A stretch of DNA of 64,000 nt. It comes from Marinobacter bryozoorum. Its GTDB lineage: Bacteria; Pseudomonadota; Gammaproteobacteria; Pseudomonadales; Oleiphilaceae. Positions 35,667-46,175 of this stretch are shown here, in pieces. The position numbers were made by a program, and so were the translations under genes. The notes under the pieces are model-generated. The model was not told where the DNA came from, searched no databases, and worked only from the letters and a program-made list of their open reading frames with translations. The stretch's first letter is position 1; each line of letters starts with the position of its first letter. The stretch is from assembly GCF_023156245.1 (NCBI RefSeq), contig NZ_JAKZAH010000007.1, forward strand, positions 100,777-164,776, written 5' to 3'.

Positions 35667-36110
35667 CTAGTCTGCCCTGGTCCAGGTGGACGTGCGACCG
35701 AACAATGGCGCGCCCACATAGCCTCTCAGTTTGAGGGTGTTCTCGTCTTCCAGGGTGATCTTGGCGTTGTACGTCTTGCCGCTTTCCGGGTCGTAGACCT
35801 TGCCGTCTTCCCAGGTTTCACCGTCGCCGCTGTCTTCCAGTCCCCAAACGATTTTCAGGCCCTCAATGGGGCGGTCCCGGAGTTCCGGCTCGGGGTTTTC
35901 TGCGTCAACCTTGGGGTTACCCTTGCCATCCAGGGGCTCTTCCAGGGAGACGATCCGGCCGCACAGGTTATCGCCACAGGCTTCCACCTGCACCTTTGCG
36001 CTCTTGTCTTCGGTATCCCAGAGCCCCGTGGGGTCGGCGTAGGCTTCGCGGACGGCCAGGAAGGACATCACAACCGCCATCGCGGTCAGCAGGTTAAGTC
36101 TGGTTCGCAT
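35667..36110 (-). CDS. DUF2147 periplasmic protein
   Basis: 147 residues with a signal peptide (RTRLNLLTAMAVVMSFLAVREAYA, cleavage after about 25). The mature part matches the DUF2147 pattern: GLWDTEDKSAKVQVEAC, CGRIVSLEEPLDGKGNPKVD, KVYDPESGKTYNAKI and LKLRGYVGAPLFGRTSTWTR. Two cysteines (EACGDNLCGRI) may form a disulfide. Function of the family is unknown. It stands alone between the UGSC operon and the propeller gene on the same strand. Confidence 0.85.
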   Translation of the reverse strand: MRTRLNLLTAMAVVMSFLAVREAYADPTGLWDTEDKSAKVQVEACGDNLCGRIVSLEEPLDGKGNPKVDAENPEPELRDRPIEGLKIVWGLEDSGDGETWEDGKVYDPESGKTYNAKITLEDENTLKLRGYVGAPLFGRTSTWTRAD

Positions 36111-36212
36111 GGATTGTTCTCTTTTGTTGTTGTTTTACAGCGCGTCAGCGCAGTTCACCAAATCATAGCCATACTGCACGCATGACACCAGAGCAAACGC
36201 TCACAATGCCGC

Positions 36213-36258
36213 AAAAATACACCGGGAGTCCGCGCCATAAAAATCCCCCAGACTCCGG
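36213..36258 (-). terminator. Possible terminator after the Vgb-like gene
   Basis: On the minus strand CCGGAGTC (36258-36251) pairs with GACTCCCGG (36230-36222), followed by TGTATTTTTG. The 20-nt loop is long, so this is a weak terminator candidate. It begins 2 bp after the stop of the gene ending at 36260. Confidence 0.45.
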
Positions 36259-36259
36259 G

Positions 36260-37252
36260 TTATTGCAGGCTGGCCCGGACCACCGTGTTGGTATCGGTGC
36301 CAAACCACAGGCTTCTGGTTTCCGGATCAAACACCATATGACGAACAGTACCGCCGCCACTGGGGATTTCGGCGGGGTCCGAGAAGCTTTCCGATGCCGG
36401 GTCAAAGCCAATCAGCCGGTTGGGGCTGGGGCCGGTTTCCACGAACCAGGGGCGGTCCTGGTCGTCCAGGGCCATGGCGTAGGGGTAGGCATCGGCCCCG
36501 CCGGGCACTGGCCATTCCTGAATGTCGCCACTGTCGATATCGAAGCGGCCCAGATAACCCTCGGCATAGTCCACGTACCACACCTGGCCATCGTCGGTGA
36601 TACCCAGGCGCCTGGGCCGGGCGCCTTCCCGGGGCAGCGTCACCTCGTGGATCTCTCCCCGGGCATCCACGGTGGCCAGCTTGTTGGTGCCGAACAGGGC
36701 CACCCAGGGGCGACTGTCCTTGCTCACCACCAGCCCGTAGGGCCGGGTCCACTCGGTTTCCACGTCGAACATGTGATAGTCGTACTGGTCCACGTCCAGC
36801 CAGCCAATACGATTGCCGCCCTGCTCGGTAAAGAAGATATCGCCGTTGGCGTCAAAGGCCATGGTATGCACGTCCTTCGGGCCTTCCCCTTCCAGTTTGA
36901 ACTTGCGGATCTCACCGCTTTCCGGGTCCAGCAGGCCAATGTGCTCTGCCTGGTTACCGGCATAGAAGGCGCCACGCTCGTCGGCAATCACGTTGTGGGG
37001 GCCGGTGCCGGGGTCCAGCCGGTACCGTTTCAGGTCGCCGCTTTCCGGGTTCAGGGTCGCCACGTAGTCGCCGGCCTGGCCGACAAACCAGATGGTATTT
37101 TCACCCGGGCCCACCCATGGATCACGGGGCCGGGTGTTATCCCAGGGAATATCCCATTCCTTGAGGTTCGGGGTGACGGGGGCTTCGGCACTGACGGCCT
37201 GTACGGTCAGCGCCAGTGTGAGACCGGTCAGGGCCGCGGCGATGGACTTCAT
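36260..37252 (-). CDS. Periplasmic Vgb-like beta-propeller (virginiamycin B lyase family fold)
   Basis: 330 residues. Signal peptide KSIAAALTGLTLALTVQAVSA, then about seven repeated blades with motifs such as WFVGQAGDYVATLNPESG, YAGNQAEHIGLLDPESGEIRKF, WYVDYAEGYLGRFDIDSGDI and PWFVETGPSPNRLIGFDPAS. The fold resembles streptogramin lyase Vgb, but most such proteins are uncharacterised and export to the periplasm argues against antibiotic lyase activity. ATG 37252 is preferred over an upstream TTG because of GGAG at 7 nt and the signal sequence. Confidence 0.8.
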   Translation of the reverse strand: MKSIAAALTGLTLALTVQAVSAEAPVTPNLKEWDIPWDNTRPRDPWVGPGENTIWFVGQAGDYVATLNPESGDLKRYRLDPGTGPHNVIADERGAFYAGNQAEHIGLLDPESGEIRKFKLEGEGPKDVHTMAFDANGDIFFTEQGGNRIGWLDVDQYDYHMFDVETEWTRPYGLVVSKDSRPWVALFGTNKLATVDARGEIHEVTLPREGARPRRLGITDDGQVWYVDYAEGYLGRFDIDSGDIQEWPVPGGADAYPYAMALDDQDRPWFVETGPSPNRLIGFDPASESFSDPAEIPSGGGTVRHMVFDPETRSLWFGTDTNTVVRASLQ

Positions 37253-37303
37253 GACAGTTCTCCTTGAACAGGCTTCCAACTATCCGCTCACTATAGTACG
37301 CCG

Positions 37304-38224
37304 TTACGACAGGACAATAGCCACCATGACCGGAATGTAAACCAGCGCGAACAGGGTGCTGAGCAACGCCGTGCCTGCCGCCTGGCGGGGCGCCGTATCC
37401 AGCAGTGTGGCGATGACCACGGTGTTGGCGGCGATGGGCGTAATGGAGAGCAGGAAGATGGCCTGGTGCACGGCCGTGTCGTAGATGCCCAGCACCGCCG
37501 CATCAAGCCACCAGAGCCCCAGCGCCACCAGCGGCCAGACCACGAACTTGCCGGAAAAGGACAGGCCGGTAAAGCGGATATTCCCAGCCAGCCCCCCGAA
37601 ACTGAGGATGCCCATACCGATGATCATCATGCCAAGGATGCTGTAGGCACCCCGCAGGTTGTCAAACAGCGGGTGCAGCACCTCGGGAATGCCAATGCCG
37701 GACAGGTTCAGCAGCACCGCCAGCACGAAGGCATACACCGACGGTAACCGCGACACCCGCACCAGCGCATCCCGGATGCTGTACCGGCCCCGGGCCGCCA
37801 GGTAGAAACCAACGGAGTTCTCGAACAGGGTGGTGCCCAGCATGCACACGATATAGATGGCCAGTCCCTGCTCGCCGAACAGTAATAATGCCACGGGAAT
37901 ACCGAAGTAGCCGGTATTGCCAGTACCCACAGACAGCGGGATGATGCTGGCGCTGCCATCAGTCAACACCCTCCGGGCAATCCACAGATGGGCCACGCCG
38001 ATCAGTGAGCACAGGGCAAAGGTGAGCAGTGGCAGCAGGATGACTTCCGCCGACAGGGGCGCAGCCATCACTCCCGAAAACACCACGGATGGCGTAACGA
38101 TGTACAGCATGATGCCGGCGATATGACGGCTGCTGGCCTGCAGGTAACGGCCGGCGATCCACCCCAGGGCGACGGTGATGTAAAGGGGCAGCAGTTTCAG
38201 CAGCAGGGTCAGGGCGGCGGTCAT
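37304..38224 (-). CDS. AEC (auxin efflux carrier) family permease
   Basis: 306-residue membrane protein with about ten hydrophobic segments in two inverted halves, starting TAALTLLLKLLPLYITVALGWIAGRYL. Conserved-looking NTGYFGIPVALLLFG (about 105-119) and ITPIAANTVVIATLL near the C terminus fit the family crossover motifs. Substrates of bacterial members include malonate/malate and other organic acids; none can be named here. ATG 38224 follows GGAG; the ATG at 38251 adds nine residues without a site. Confidence 0.85.
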   Translation of the reverse strand: MTAALTLLLKLLPLYITVALGWIAGRYLQASSRHIAGIMLYIVTPSVVFSGVMAAPLSAEVILLPLLTFALCSLIGVAHLWIARRVLTDGSASIIPLSVGTGNTGYFGIPVALLLFGEQGLAIYIVCMLGTTLFENSVGFYLAARGRYSIRDALVRVSRLPSVYAFVLAVLLNLSGIGIPEVLHPLFDNLRGAYSILGMMIIGMGILSFGGLAGNIRFTGLSFSGKFVVWPLVALGLWWLDAAVLGIYDTAVHQAIFLLSITPIAANTVVIATLLDTAPRQAAGTALLSTLFALVYIPVMVAIVLS

Positions 38225-38286
38225 GGCGTCTCCGGGGCAGCGGATCGCCATTGTACTGTCACGGCAGGTGAATCGACAGGGTTTGG

Positions 38287-38928
38287 CTACGTCTCTCCCG
38301 GACCACCCTTCTCTGCCCGCAACTGCCGCACTTCCTCCTCTAGGGCCCGACGGGCGGCGCGCTCCTTCATCAGTTGCAGGGTGCTGCTGGAGAGCTTGCC
38401 ATAGATTTCCAGTATCGCCTGTACCATGACCGAGGTGGTGCCCCCCAGGGTGCGGTCGGCATCGTCGGCGGCTTCTTCCAGGGAGTGGCCGGTGCGAATG
38501 GAAAACGTCATCAGCGCCATACGGCGATCCGATTCCAGGATGTGGAACGCCAGCCAGCGGGTGAGGAAGTCGAACATCTCGGCCAGGGTATTCTCGTTCC
38601 CCGCCTCACGGCGTTCCTGGTAATGGCGCACCTGCTCGAAGAAGTGCTCGTGGGCCTTGTGATGATTGGCCTCGATGCTGCTTCCGGCAAAGTACTGCTT
38701 CCAGATGCCTTCCTCGGACCGGAAATGGTAATGGGTGTAATCCAGCAGTTCGTCCAGCACATCGCTGGCCTGCAGTTCGTCTTCCTCGGCGGACAGGTGC
38801 CACGCCAGCCGGTTAAGGATAGCCACCAGCTTGCGGTGCTGTTCGTCGATCTGCTCGATGCCGGTCTCGAACTGACTGTTCCAGGGGAAGAGTTCGAAGT
38901 CGGGCTGGTTGGCGGCCCTGAAGCTCAT
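38287..38928 (-). CDS. Bacteriohemerythrin with C-terminal helical extension
   Basis: 213 residues. The hemerythrin domain (about 12-140) shows the di-iron ligands in order: DEQHRKLV, YTHYHFRSEEG, ANHHKAHEHFFEQV and LAFHILESDRRMA. After it a helical tail of about 65 residues ends in a coiled coil (LMKERAARRALEEEVRQLRAEKG). Hemerythrins bind O2 or NO at a non-heme di-iron site. It is divergent from norCB and shares its upstream region, which holds NarL and Fnr/Dnr boxes, so an NO- or O2-related role is plausible. Confidence 0.9.
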   Translation of the reverse strand: MSFRAANQPDFELFPWNSQFETGIEQIDEQHRKLVAILNRLAWHLSAEEDELQASDVLDELLDYTHYHFRSEEGIWKQYFAGSSIEANHHKAHEHFFEQVRHYQERREAGNENTLAEMFDFLTRWLAFHILESDRRMALMTFSIRTGHSLEEAADDADRTLGGTTSVMVQAILEIYGKLSSSTLQLMKERAARRALEEEVRQLRAEKGGPGET

Positions 38929-39076
38929 AACACTGCTACCTTTCGCGACAATGTGGTCACAATACCACGTGAGTCAACCTTGCCCCTTGAGAAACAAGAA
39001 TTAAAACGGGGCGTTTCTAACGACAGTAAACCACGACGATTCCGGGCCAATCCATCACTTTCAGCAGCACCACGCC

Positions 39077-39092
39077 TACCCCTTTTGGGGTA
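39077..39092. promoter_or_regulatory. NarL-type 7-2-7 operator before norC
   Basis: TACCCCTTTTGGGGTA is a near-perfect palindrome, TACCCCT-TT-TGGGGTA, both halves fitting TACYYMT apart from one position. It lies 123 bp upstream of norC and 149 bp from the hemerythrin start. Confidence 0.7.
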
Positions 39093-39127
39093 GCAAGGCG
39101 GTTCATTAGTGGAGCTTCCGGTCATGC

Positions 39128-39141
39128 TTGATAACCGTCAA
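39128..39141. promoter_or_regulatory. Fnr/Dnr box before norCB
   Basis: TTGATAACCGTCAA matches TTGAT-N4-ATCAA in 9 of 10 positions. It is 74 bp upstream of the norC ATG, a sensible position for activation of norCB by an NO-responsive Dnr-type regulator. Confidence 0.75.
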
Positions 39142-39214
39142 GTCGAGCACTTCTTTACGGGAATAACCTAGTGCTGCAGTCAGGCATTTGAAAAATAACC
39201 ATGGAGAGAGCGCT

Positions 39215-41090
<1,876 letters not shown>

Positions 41091-41151
41091 CCGGCAATAA
41101 CCGCCGGGGCCTCCGGGCCCCGGCCTTCTCCATAATATCCGGACCATTTTC

Positions 41152-42111
41152 GTGCATGCGCAAACCATTAACCGCAAGGACACCCTCCAGCAGAAGCGCC
41201 TGATTTCCCGAGGTGCGTTCTTTCTGCTGTTCCTGCTTGCGCCTGTACTCAATATCTTCCGCTATGACCTGACCGAGACCCGCTTCGTCCTGTTCGGGTT
41301 TCCGCTGTCCTTCAACCTTGACCCGGCCTGGGTCAGCCAGAGTTCGCCGGCGGAGGTCGCTGGGCAAATCCTGTTCTGGTTTGTGCTGCCCATCATCGTA
41401 CTGGTGCCGCTGGTACTGTGGATTGCCTTCAAGTGGGGACGTATTTACTGTGGCTGGTTGTGCCCGCACTTTTCCGTGGTCGAAACCATCAACGACCTGA
41501 TGACCCGTGTCACTGGCCGGCCAACACTCTGGGAGGCCCTCAAAAAGGGCAACACCGGCAACGCCCTGCACTGGGCAGGGCTGACCCTGATATGCGCGCT
41601 GATCGGCTTCTCCTGGGCCCTTGCCCTGCTGTCGTACCTGCTGCCGCCCATCCCGCTTTACACGGACCTGGTGACCGGCGAGCTGAGCCGTTACCCGTCC
41701 ATTTTCCTGGCGGTTGCGACGGCGGTGTTCACCTTTGATTTCCTGTTTGCCCGGCACCTGTTCTGCAAATACGGCTGTGCCGTCGGACTGGTGCAGAGCA
41801 TCGCCTGGATGGCCAACGGCCGGGGACCGGTTGTCACCTTTGACACCAAACGGGCCGCCGCCTGCCGGGACTGCACCAAGGCCTGTGACGAGGCCTGCCC
41901 CATGCGGCTGCCCACCCGCAGCCACAAGCGGGCCAAGTTCTCCTGCACCCAGTGCCTGCAGTGCGTCAGCGCCTGCCGGGAGGTGCAGAAAGACAACCCG
42001 GACGGATCCCTGTTGACCTGGGAACCCGGCACCCCGGGCAAACAGACGGTATTGATACCAATGCGTCAGATCGACACCACACCGCCAACACACCTGAACA
42101 CGGGGAGTTGA
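41152..42111 (+). CDS. 4Fe-4S membrane protein of the NapH/CcoG type in the nor operon
   Basis: 319 residues with about five hydrophobic segments and cytoplasmic cluster motifs. CGWLCPH (about 101-107) and CKYGCAVG (about 205) are like NapH/CcoG/NosR, and the C-terminal part has CRDCTKACDEACPM and CTQCLQCVSACRE, two ferredoxin-type clusters. The start is GTG 41152; the nearby ATG is out of frame. It sits between norB and norD, where a role in electron supply or in maturing the NO reductase is likely but unproven. Confidence 0.8.
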   Translation: MHAQTINRKDTLQQKRLISRGAFFLLFLLAPVLNIFRYDLTETRFVLFGFPLSFNLDPAWVSQSSPAEVAGQILFWFVLPIIVLVPLVLWIAFKWGRIYCGWLCPHFSVVETINDLMTRVTGRPTLWEALKKGNTGNALHWAGLTLICALIGFSWALALLSYLLPPIPLYTDLVTGELSRYPSIFLAVATAVFTFDFLFARHLFCKYGCAVGLVQSIAWMANGRGPVVTFDTKRAAACRDCTKACDEACPMRLPTRSHKRAKFSCTQCLQCVSACREVQKDNPDGSLLTWEPGTPGKQTVLIPMRQIDTTPPTHLNTGS

Positions 42112-42112
42112 T

Positions 42113-43936
42113 ATGGAAGAGTGGGTAGGTTTCAAATGGCATGAGTACATTACCCGCCATGCCATGGGGGAATTCCCGGAGCATGCGATTCAGCTCAAGG
42201 ATGAGGCCCGGACCCTGGGCGTGCTGTTCCGTGCCCTGGGGGGCGACCCGGCCCTCAGCCTGGTGGTGGCCGAGCCCCGTCACTTCCGCACCCGCCGCCG
42301 TTTCCTGCAGAAGCTGGCAGGCACCCACAAGAAATTCGAACTGGCCTGGCGTGATGAGCAGAGCCTGCGCCTGCCGGACCGGTTGGCCCTGTTCCCCTCG
42401 AAACACCTCAACCGGGATCTTTACCTCTGGCTTGCCGCCCTGGCGGCGCAGGGCGAATGCACAGAAGACGACTGGCTGACCGGCAACCAGGCAATGGTAC
42501 AGACCCTGCTTGGCCGGTGGCCCGGGCTGGAACCGGTCTATCAGCGACTGGTTCGCAACAGCCTCCAGTGGCGCCCGGATCCGACCACCCTGCCCGACGC
42601 CGAAGGCCGTCGGGAAAAGGCCATTCGCCAGGCGCTGATTCACCCCGGCAGTGTGGATACCCTGCCGGAGGCAGACTCCGACCCCTGGCCGGTTATTATC
42701 TGGCTATACCCCACCATGACGCCAGGCAAGCTGACCGCGCAGGTGATCGGTGACGACAACATGAGCTCGAAGCCTGGCGGGCTGGAAAAGAAACGCAAAC
42801 GCCGGCGTGCGGAGCGTGTGGATGCCTTCGACAAGGATCAGGGCCTGATGCTGTTCCGCCTGGAAAGCCTGTTCTCCTGGAGCGAATTCATCCCGGTGGA
42901 CCGGGCCGGTGACGATACCGAAGAGGAAGACGCCGACGCGGTGGCCGACGACATGGACATGATCTCTGTCTCCAGCGACCGTCGCGAGTCGTCTTCTGCC
43001 ATCAAGTTCGACCTGGACCTGCCGTCGGAGGAAAATGACGACCTGCACCTGGGCCCCGGCATTCACCTGCCGGAGTGGGACTGGCGCAGCCAGGGCTACC
43101 GGGAAAAGTTCTGCTGCCTGCAGCCCATGCTGAGCAAGGATTCTGTTCCCTCCCCCCTACCGGACCACCTGAGCCGGTCCGCCATGCGACTGAGGCGCCA
43201 GTTCAGTGCCCTCAAGCCCCTGCGCCAGTGGGAGCGTCGCCAGAACGAAGGTGAAGAGCTCGACCTCGACGCCTGCATGGAACGGGAAGTCCAGCACCGC
43301 CGGGGCATCGGTGAGATCGACCAGAAGCTGTTCCGACGCTGCAAACAGAACCAGCGTGACCTGGCGTGCCTGATCCTGGCCGATATTTCCATGTCCACCG
43401 ACACCTACATCAACAACAACCAGCGAGTGATCGACATCACTCGGGACGGCCTGCAACTGCTCAGCGAAGCCCTCCAGGCCAGCCGCGACCCCTTTGCCCT
43501 CTTCGCGTTCTCCTCCCGGCGCCGGGACCATATCCGCTTCCATCACATCAAGGCGTTTGACGAGCCCTATAGCGATGTCAGCCGGGGCCGCATCCAGGCC
43601 CTGGAGCCGGGCTACTACACCCGCATGGGCGCTGCCATCCGCCAGTCCACCCGGCTACTGCAGGGCCGCCATGAGCACCAGAAAATCCTGCTGCTGCTTA
43701 CCGACGGCAAACCCAACGACCTGGACCTGTACGAGGGACGCTACGGCGTGGAAGACACCCGCATGGCGGTACAGGAAGCCCACAAGGCCGGCCTGACCCC
43801 ATTCTGCGTCACCATCGACGACGACGCCAGCGAGTACCTGCCCTATGTCTTCGGCAGCAACAACTTCGTGGTCATCAAGGACCCGGTCCAGCTGCCTCTG
43901 CAATTACCCAAGCTCTACATGAACCTGACCCGATGA
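42113..43936 (+). CDS. norD: NorD, VWA-domain protein for NO reductase activation
   Basis: 607-residue cytoplasmic protein. The N-terminal two thirds are helical, with a basic patch (GGLEKKRKRRRAERVD) and an acidic region (DDTEEEDADAVADDMD). A von Willebrand A domain occupies the C-terminal part, with MIDAS DISMSTD near D424 and later TDGKPND. NorD works with the MoxR-type ATPase NorQ, probably to insert FeB into NorB. It begins 1 bp after the FeS gene and overlaps norE by 4 bp. Confidence 0.94.
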   Translation: MEEWVGFKWHEYITRHAMGEFPEHAIQLKDEARTLGVLFRALGGDPALSLVVAEPRHFRTRRRFLQKLAGTHKKFELAWRDEQSLRLPDRLALFPSKHLNRDLYLWLAALAAQGECTEDDWLTGNQAMVQTLLGRWPGLEPVYQRLVRNSLQWRPDPTTLPDAEGRREKAIRQALIHPGSVDTLPEADSDPWPVIIWLYPTMTPGKLTAQVIGDDNMSSKPGGLEKKRKRRRAERVDAFDKDQGLMLFRLESLFSWSEFIPVDRAGDDTEEEDADAVADDMDMISVSSDRRESSSAIKFDLDLPSEENDDLHLGPGIHLPEWDWRSQGYREKFCCLQPMLSKDSVPSPLPDHLSRSAMRLRRQFSALKPLRQWERRQNEGEELDLDACMEREVQHRRGIGEIDQKLFRRCKQNQRDLACLILADISMSTDTYINNNQRVIDITRDGLQLLSEALQASRDPFALFAFSSRRRDHIRFHHIKAFDEPYSDVSRGRIQALEPGYYTRMGAAIRQSTRLLQGRHEHQKILLLLTDGKPNDLDLYEGRYGVEDTRMAVQEAHKAGLTPFCVTIDDDASEYLPYVFGSNNFVVIKDPVQLPLQLPKLYMNLTR

Positions 43937-44517
43937 GCTCTATGGAAACCGCCACCAACGAACGAAGCCGACACCTGCCAGGAGACCTGGCCGTATGGTT
44001 CTTTATCTTCGCGGAACTGGCGGTGTTCGGCATCCTCTTCATCGGCTTCGGTGTTGCCCGCAGCCTGGACCCGGACACCTTCGCCACCGGCCGCGAAGCC
44101 CTGCACCCCTGGACTGGGCTGATCAACACCTTCGGCCTGATCACCGCCAGTTACCTGGTGGCGATATCCGTCCACCGCCTGCGCCACCGGCAAACCCGTG
44201 TGGCCCTGCTGCTGTGGGGCGCCATCGCCGCCTCATCCATCTACACCTTCGGCAAACTCTGGGAGTACGTGGAGCTCTACGGCAGCGGCTATAACCTGGG
44301 GACGGACACCTTCTTCATGTTCTATTTCTTCCTCACCTTCTTCCACTTCATGCACGTGGTGCTGGGTCAGATCATCCTGGTGGTGCTGGCGGTGAAGGTG
44401 AAAAACGGCGACTACAACGGTGACGACATGAACGGCATGGAGTCCGGCGCCTCCTACTGGCACATGGTGGACCTGGTGTGGCTGGTGCTTTTTCCCATGC
44501 TCTACGTGCTGGCATAA
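43933..44517 (+). CDS. norE: NorE, cytochrome c oxidase subunit III-like protein
   Basis: 194 residues with five hydrophobic segments; GDLAVWFFIFAELAVFGILF, LGTDTFFMFYFFLTFFHFMHVVLGQ and GASYWHMVDLVWLVLFPMLY are typical of the heme-copper subunit III family. NorE is an accessory membrane protein of nor operons, not essential in species tested. The start overlaps the norD stop (ATGA). Confidence 0.92.
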   Translation: MSSMETATNERSRHLPGDLAVWFFIFAELAVFGILFIGFGVARSLDPDTFATGREALHPWTGLINTFGLITASYLVAISVHRLRHRQTRVALLLWGAIAASSIYTFGKLWEYVELYGSGYNLGTDTFFMFYFFLTFFHFMHVVLGQIILVVLAVKVKNGDYNGDDMNGMESGASYWHMVDLVWLVLFPMLYVLA

Positions 44518-44529
44518 GGAGGTCGGTTA

Positions 44530-44769
44530 ATGGCAACGGTATACCTGATCCTGCTGGCCTGCACCATGGCCCCGGTGATCGCCCTGCAACTGGGCGCTGA
44601 TGCAACCGTCCTGGTCTGGATGGTCTTCACCCTGGTCCTCATCAAGGCCATCCTGCTGGTGGATCACTTTATGGAAATGAAGCATGCCCCGAGGGGGTGG
44701 CGTCTTGCTGCCCAGGGGTGGGCTGTGGTTGTGGTTGCGGCTTTGGCGGGAGTTCGTTGGGTGCTTTAG
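44530..44769 (+). CDS. norF: NorF, small membrane protein (cytochrome oxidase subunit IV-like)
   Basis: 79 residues with three hydrophobic segments; VLWMVFTLVLIKAILLVDHFMEMKHAPRGWR-like text (about 34-60) is typical of the subunit IV/NorF family. It follows norE after 12 bp with AAGGAGG before the ATG. Last gene of the nor operon; a palindromic element lies 89 bp after its stop. Confidence 0.88.
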   Translation: MATVYLILLACTMAPVIALQLGADATVLVWMVFTLVLIKAILLVDHFMEMKHAPRGWRLAAQGWAVVVVAALAGVRWVL

Positions 44770-44858
44770 TTTTCTGGGTGCAGGGGACTGGTCGGGAAGG
44801 CTTTTCCTGAAAGTCGCACAACCCCAGCCGCGGACTATACCCGACGGTCCGCAGGGAG

Positions 44859-44964
44859 TGGCCGGGGAGGCCTTTCCGGGACTGTGCGGAGCCAGGGATG
44901 GCGGAGCCCAAGCGACACAGGGAAGTGCCTTTAGGAGCGTGTCCCGGAAAGGCCTCCCCGGCCG
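44859..44964 (+). repeat. Palindromic element copy 5
   Basis: Arms GTGGCCGGGGAGGCCTTTCC (44859-44878) and GGAAAGGCCTCCCCGGCCGC (44946-44965) are complementary over about 24 nt. The core has GCCAGGGATGGC (loop GGGA), GGAGCCCAAGC and CACAGGGAAGTG (loop AGGGAA): the same plan as the other four copies but more degenerate. It fills the 239-bp space between norF and the end of the norQ operon, and GGA faces the loop when read with norF. Confidence 0.68.
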
Positions 44965-45008
44965 CTTCCTCCACCACAAACATAAAGTCTCGAGCAGAAG
45001 TCGCGGAC

Positions 45009-45341
45009 TCAAACAAACCGCCGCGGAAAATAGGGAGGCTTATCCCCAATAGCCTGGGCCAGGGCAATCATCCCCCACAAAACAAAACTCGTATGCAGCA
45101 CGATGGCCCACACAATCGCCCCGGTCCAGAAGTTCCCGGTATGACCGAAAGCCAGCCAGAACCCGGCCACACCACTGAAAATCAGAATCGCCCCAAGAAT
45201 CGACATATAAAATGCCGCCCGCACATGGGCCCGTTTCAGCGCCGGCATCTCCGCCGAACGCAGATACAGCCACACCAGCACCCCAAACCCGATAACCGGC
45301 AACGCCAGCAGGTTCAGCAGATACCAGATGACCGGCACCAC
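45009..45341 (-). CDS. Small membrane protein at the end of the nirC-nirF-norQ operon
   Basis: About 110 residues from GTG 45341, just after the norQ stop (45349); an ATG at 45383 would overlap norQ by 35 bp. Three or four hydrophobic segments are visible (VIWYLLNLLALPVIGFGVLVWLYL, AAFYMSILGAILIFSGVAGFWLAF, WTGAIVWAIVLHTSFVLWGMIALAQAI, cited by parts). Histidines in TSFV-LH and AHVRAA might bind a cofactor. I do not recognise the family. Cotranscription with norQ suggests a role near NO reductase or heme d1 maturation. Confidence 0.6.
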   Translation of the reverse strand: MVPVIWYLLNLLALPVIGFGVLVWLYLRSAEMPALKRAHVRAAFYMSILGAILIFSGVAGFWLAFGHTGNFWTGAIVWAIVLHTSFVLWGMIALAQAIGDKPPYFPRRFV

Positions 45342-45348
45342 TGCGCCA

Positions 45349-46137
45349 TTACTGGCCTTCGCCTGGCTTCCCGAATACGGCATACACCACCTCCATAAGT
45401 GCGCTGACGGTTGCTTCATCGTCGGATAAAGGCTCAATCATCCCCGCGCGGCACGCGTCAGTCACCGGTACACCCGCCTTCACCAGCCGGGCAGTATGAA
45501 TCAGCAAACGGGTTGACGCCGCCTCTTCCAGGTCATGGTCCTTCAGGTTTCGCACCGATTGGGCCAGGTTCACCAGGTGACCGGCAAGCTCCCGGTCACA
45601 ACCGGATTCTTCCATCACGATCGACTGCTCCGCTTCCGCCTCCGGATAATCAAAGCTCAGAGACACGAAACGCTGCCGGGTACTGGGCTTCATACCCTTG
45701 AGCAGGCTTTGATACCCGGGATTATAGGACACCACCAGCATAAAGCCCGGCGCAGCCGTCAGCACTTCTCCCGTGCGCTCGATAGGCAGCTCCCGGCGAT
45801 CATCCGCCAGCGGGTGCAGTACCACGGTGGTGTCCTTGCGGGCCTCCACCACTTCATCAAGGTAGCAGATGCCCCCCTCACGCACGGCCCGTGTCAGCGG
45901 ACCGTCCTGCCAATAAGTACCTTCCGGTCCGATCAGGTGGCGTCCCACCAGGTCGGCGGCGGTAAGGTCATCATGGCACGCCACCGTATACACCGGGCGC
46001 CCCAGCTGCTCCGCCATGTAGCGGACAAAGCGGGTCTTGCCGCAGCCGGTAGGCCCCTTGATCAGTACCGGCAAGCCGTTGTCGGCGGCTGCCTGGAAGA
46101 GTTCGATCTCGTTACCAACCGGTTGGTAAAACGTCAT
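45349..46137 (-). CDS. norQ: NorQ/NirQ, MoxR-type AAA+ ATPase
   Basis: 262 residues. Walker A GPTGCGKT at 28-35, Walker B ICYLDEVVEARKD near 90-101, sensor segment LVVSYNPGYQSLLKGMKPSTRQRF near 133-155. CbbQ/NirQ/NorQ proteins pair with VWA proteins; here the partner is NorD on the opposite strand 1.4 kb away. It follows nirF after 38 bp and precedes the small membrane protein. Confidence 0.95.
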   Translation of the reverse strand: MTFYQPVGNEIELFQAAADNGLPVLIKGPTGCGKTRFVRYMAEQLGRPVYTVACHDDLTAADLVGRHLIGPEGTYWQDGPLTRAVREGGICYLDEVVEARKDTTVVLHPLADDRRELPIERTGEVLTAAPGFMLVVSYNPGYQSLLKGMKPSTRQRFVSLSFDYPEAEAEQSIVMEESGCDRELAGHLVNLAQSVRNLKDHDLEEAASTRLLIHTARLVKAGVPVTDACRAGMIEPLSDDEATVSALMEVVYAVFGKPGEGQ

Positions 46138-46175
46138 TGGTTACTATCCTCTGAGTTCAGACTGTCGGGTGAGAC

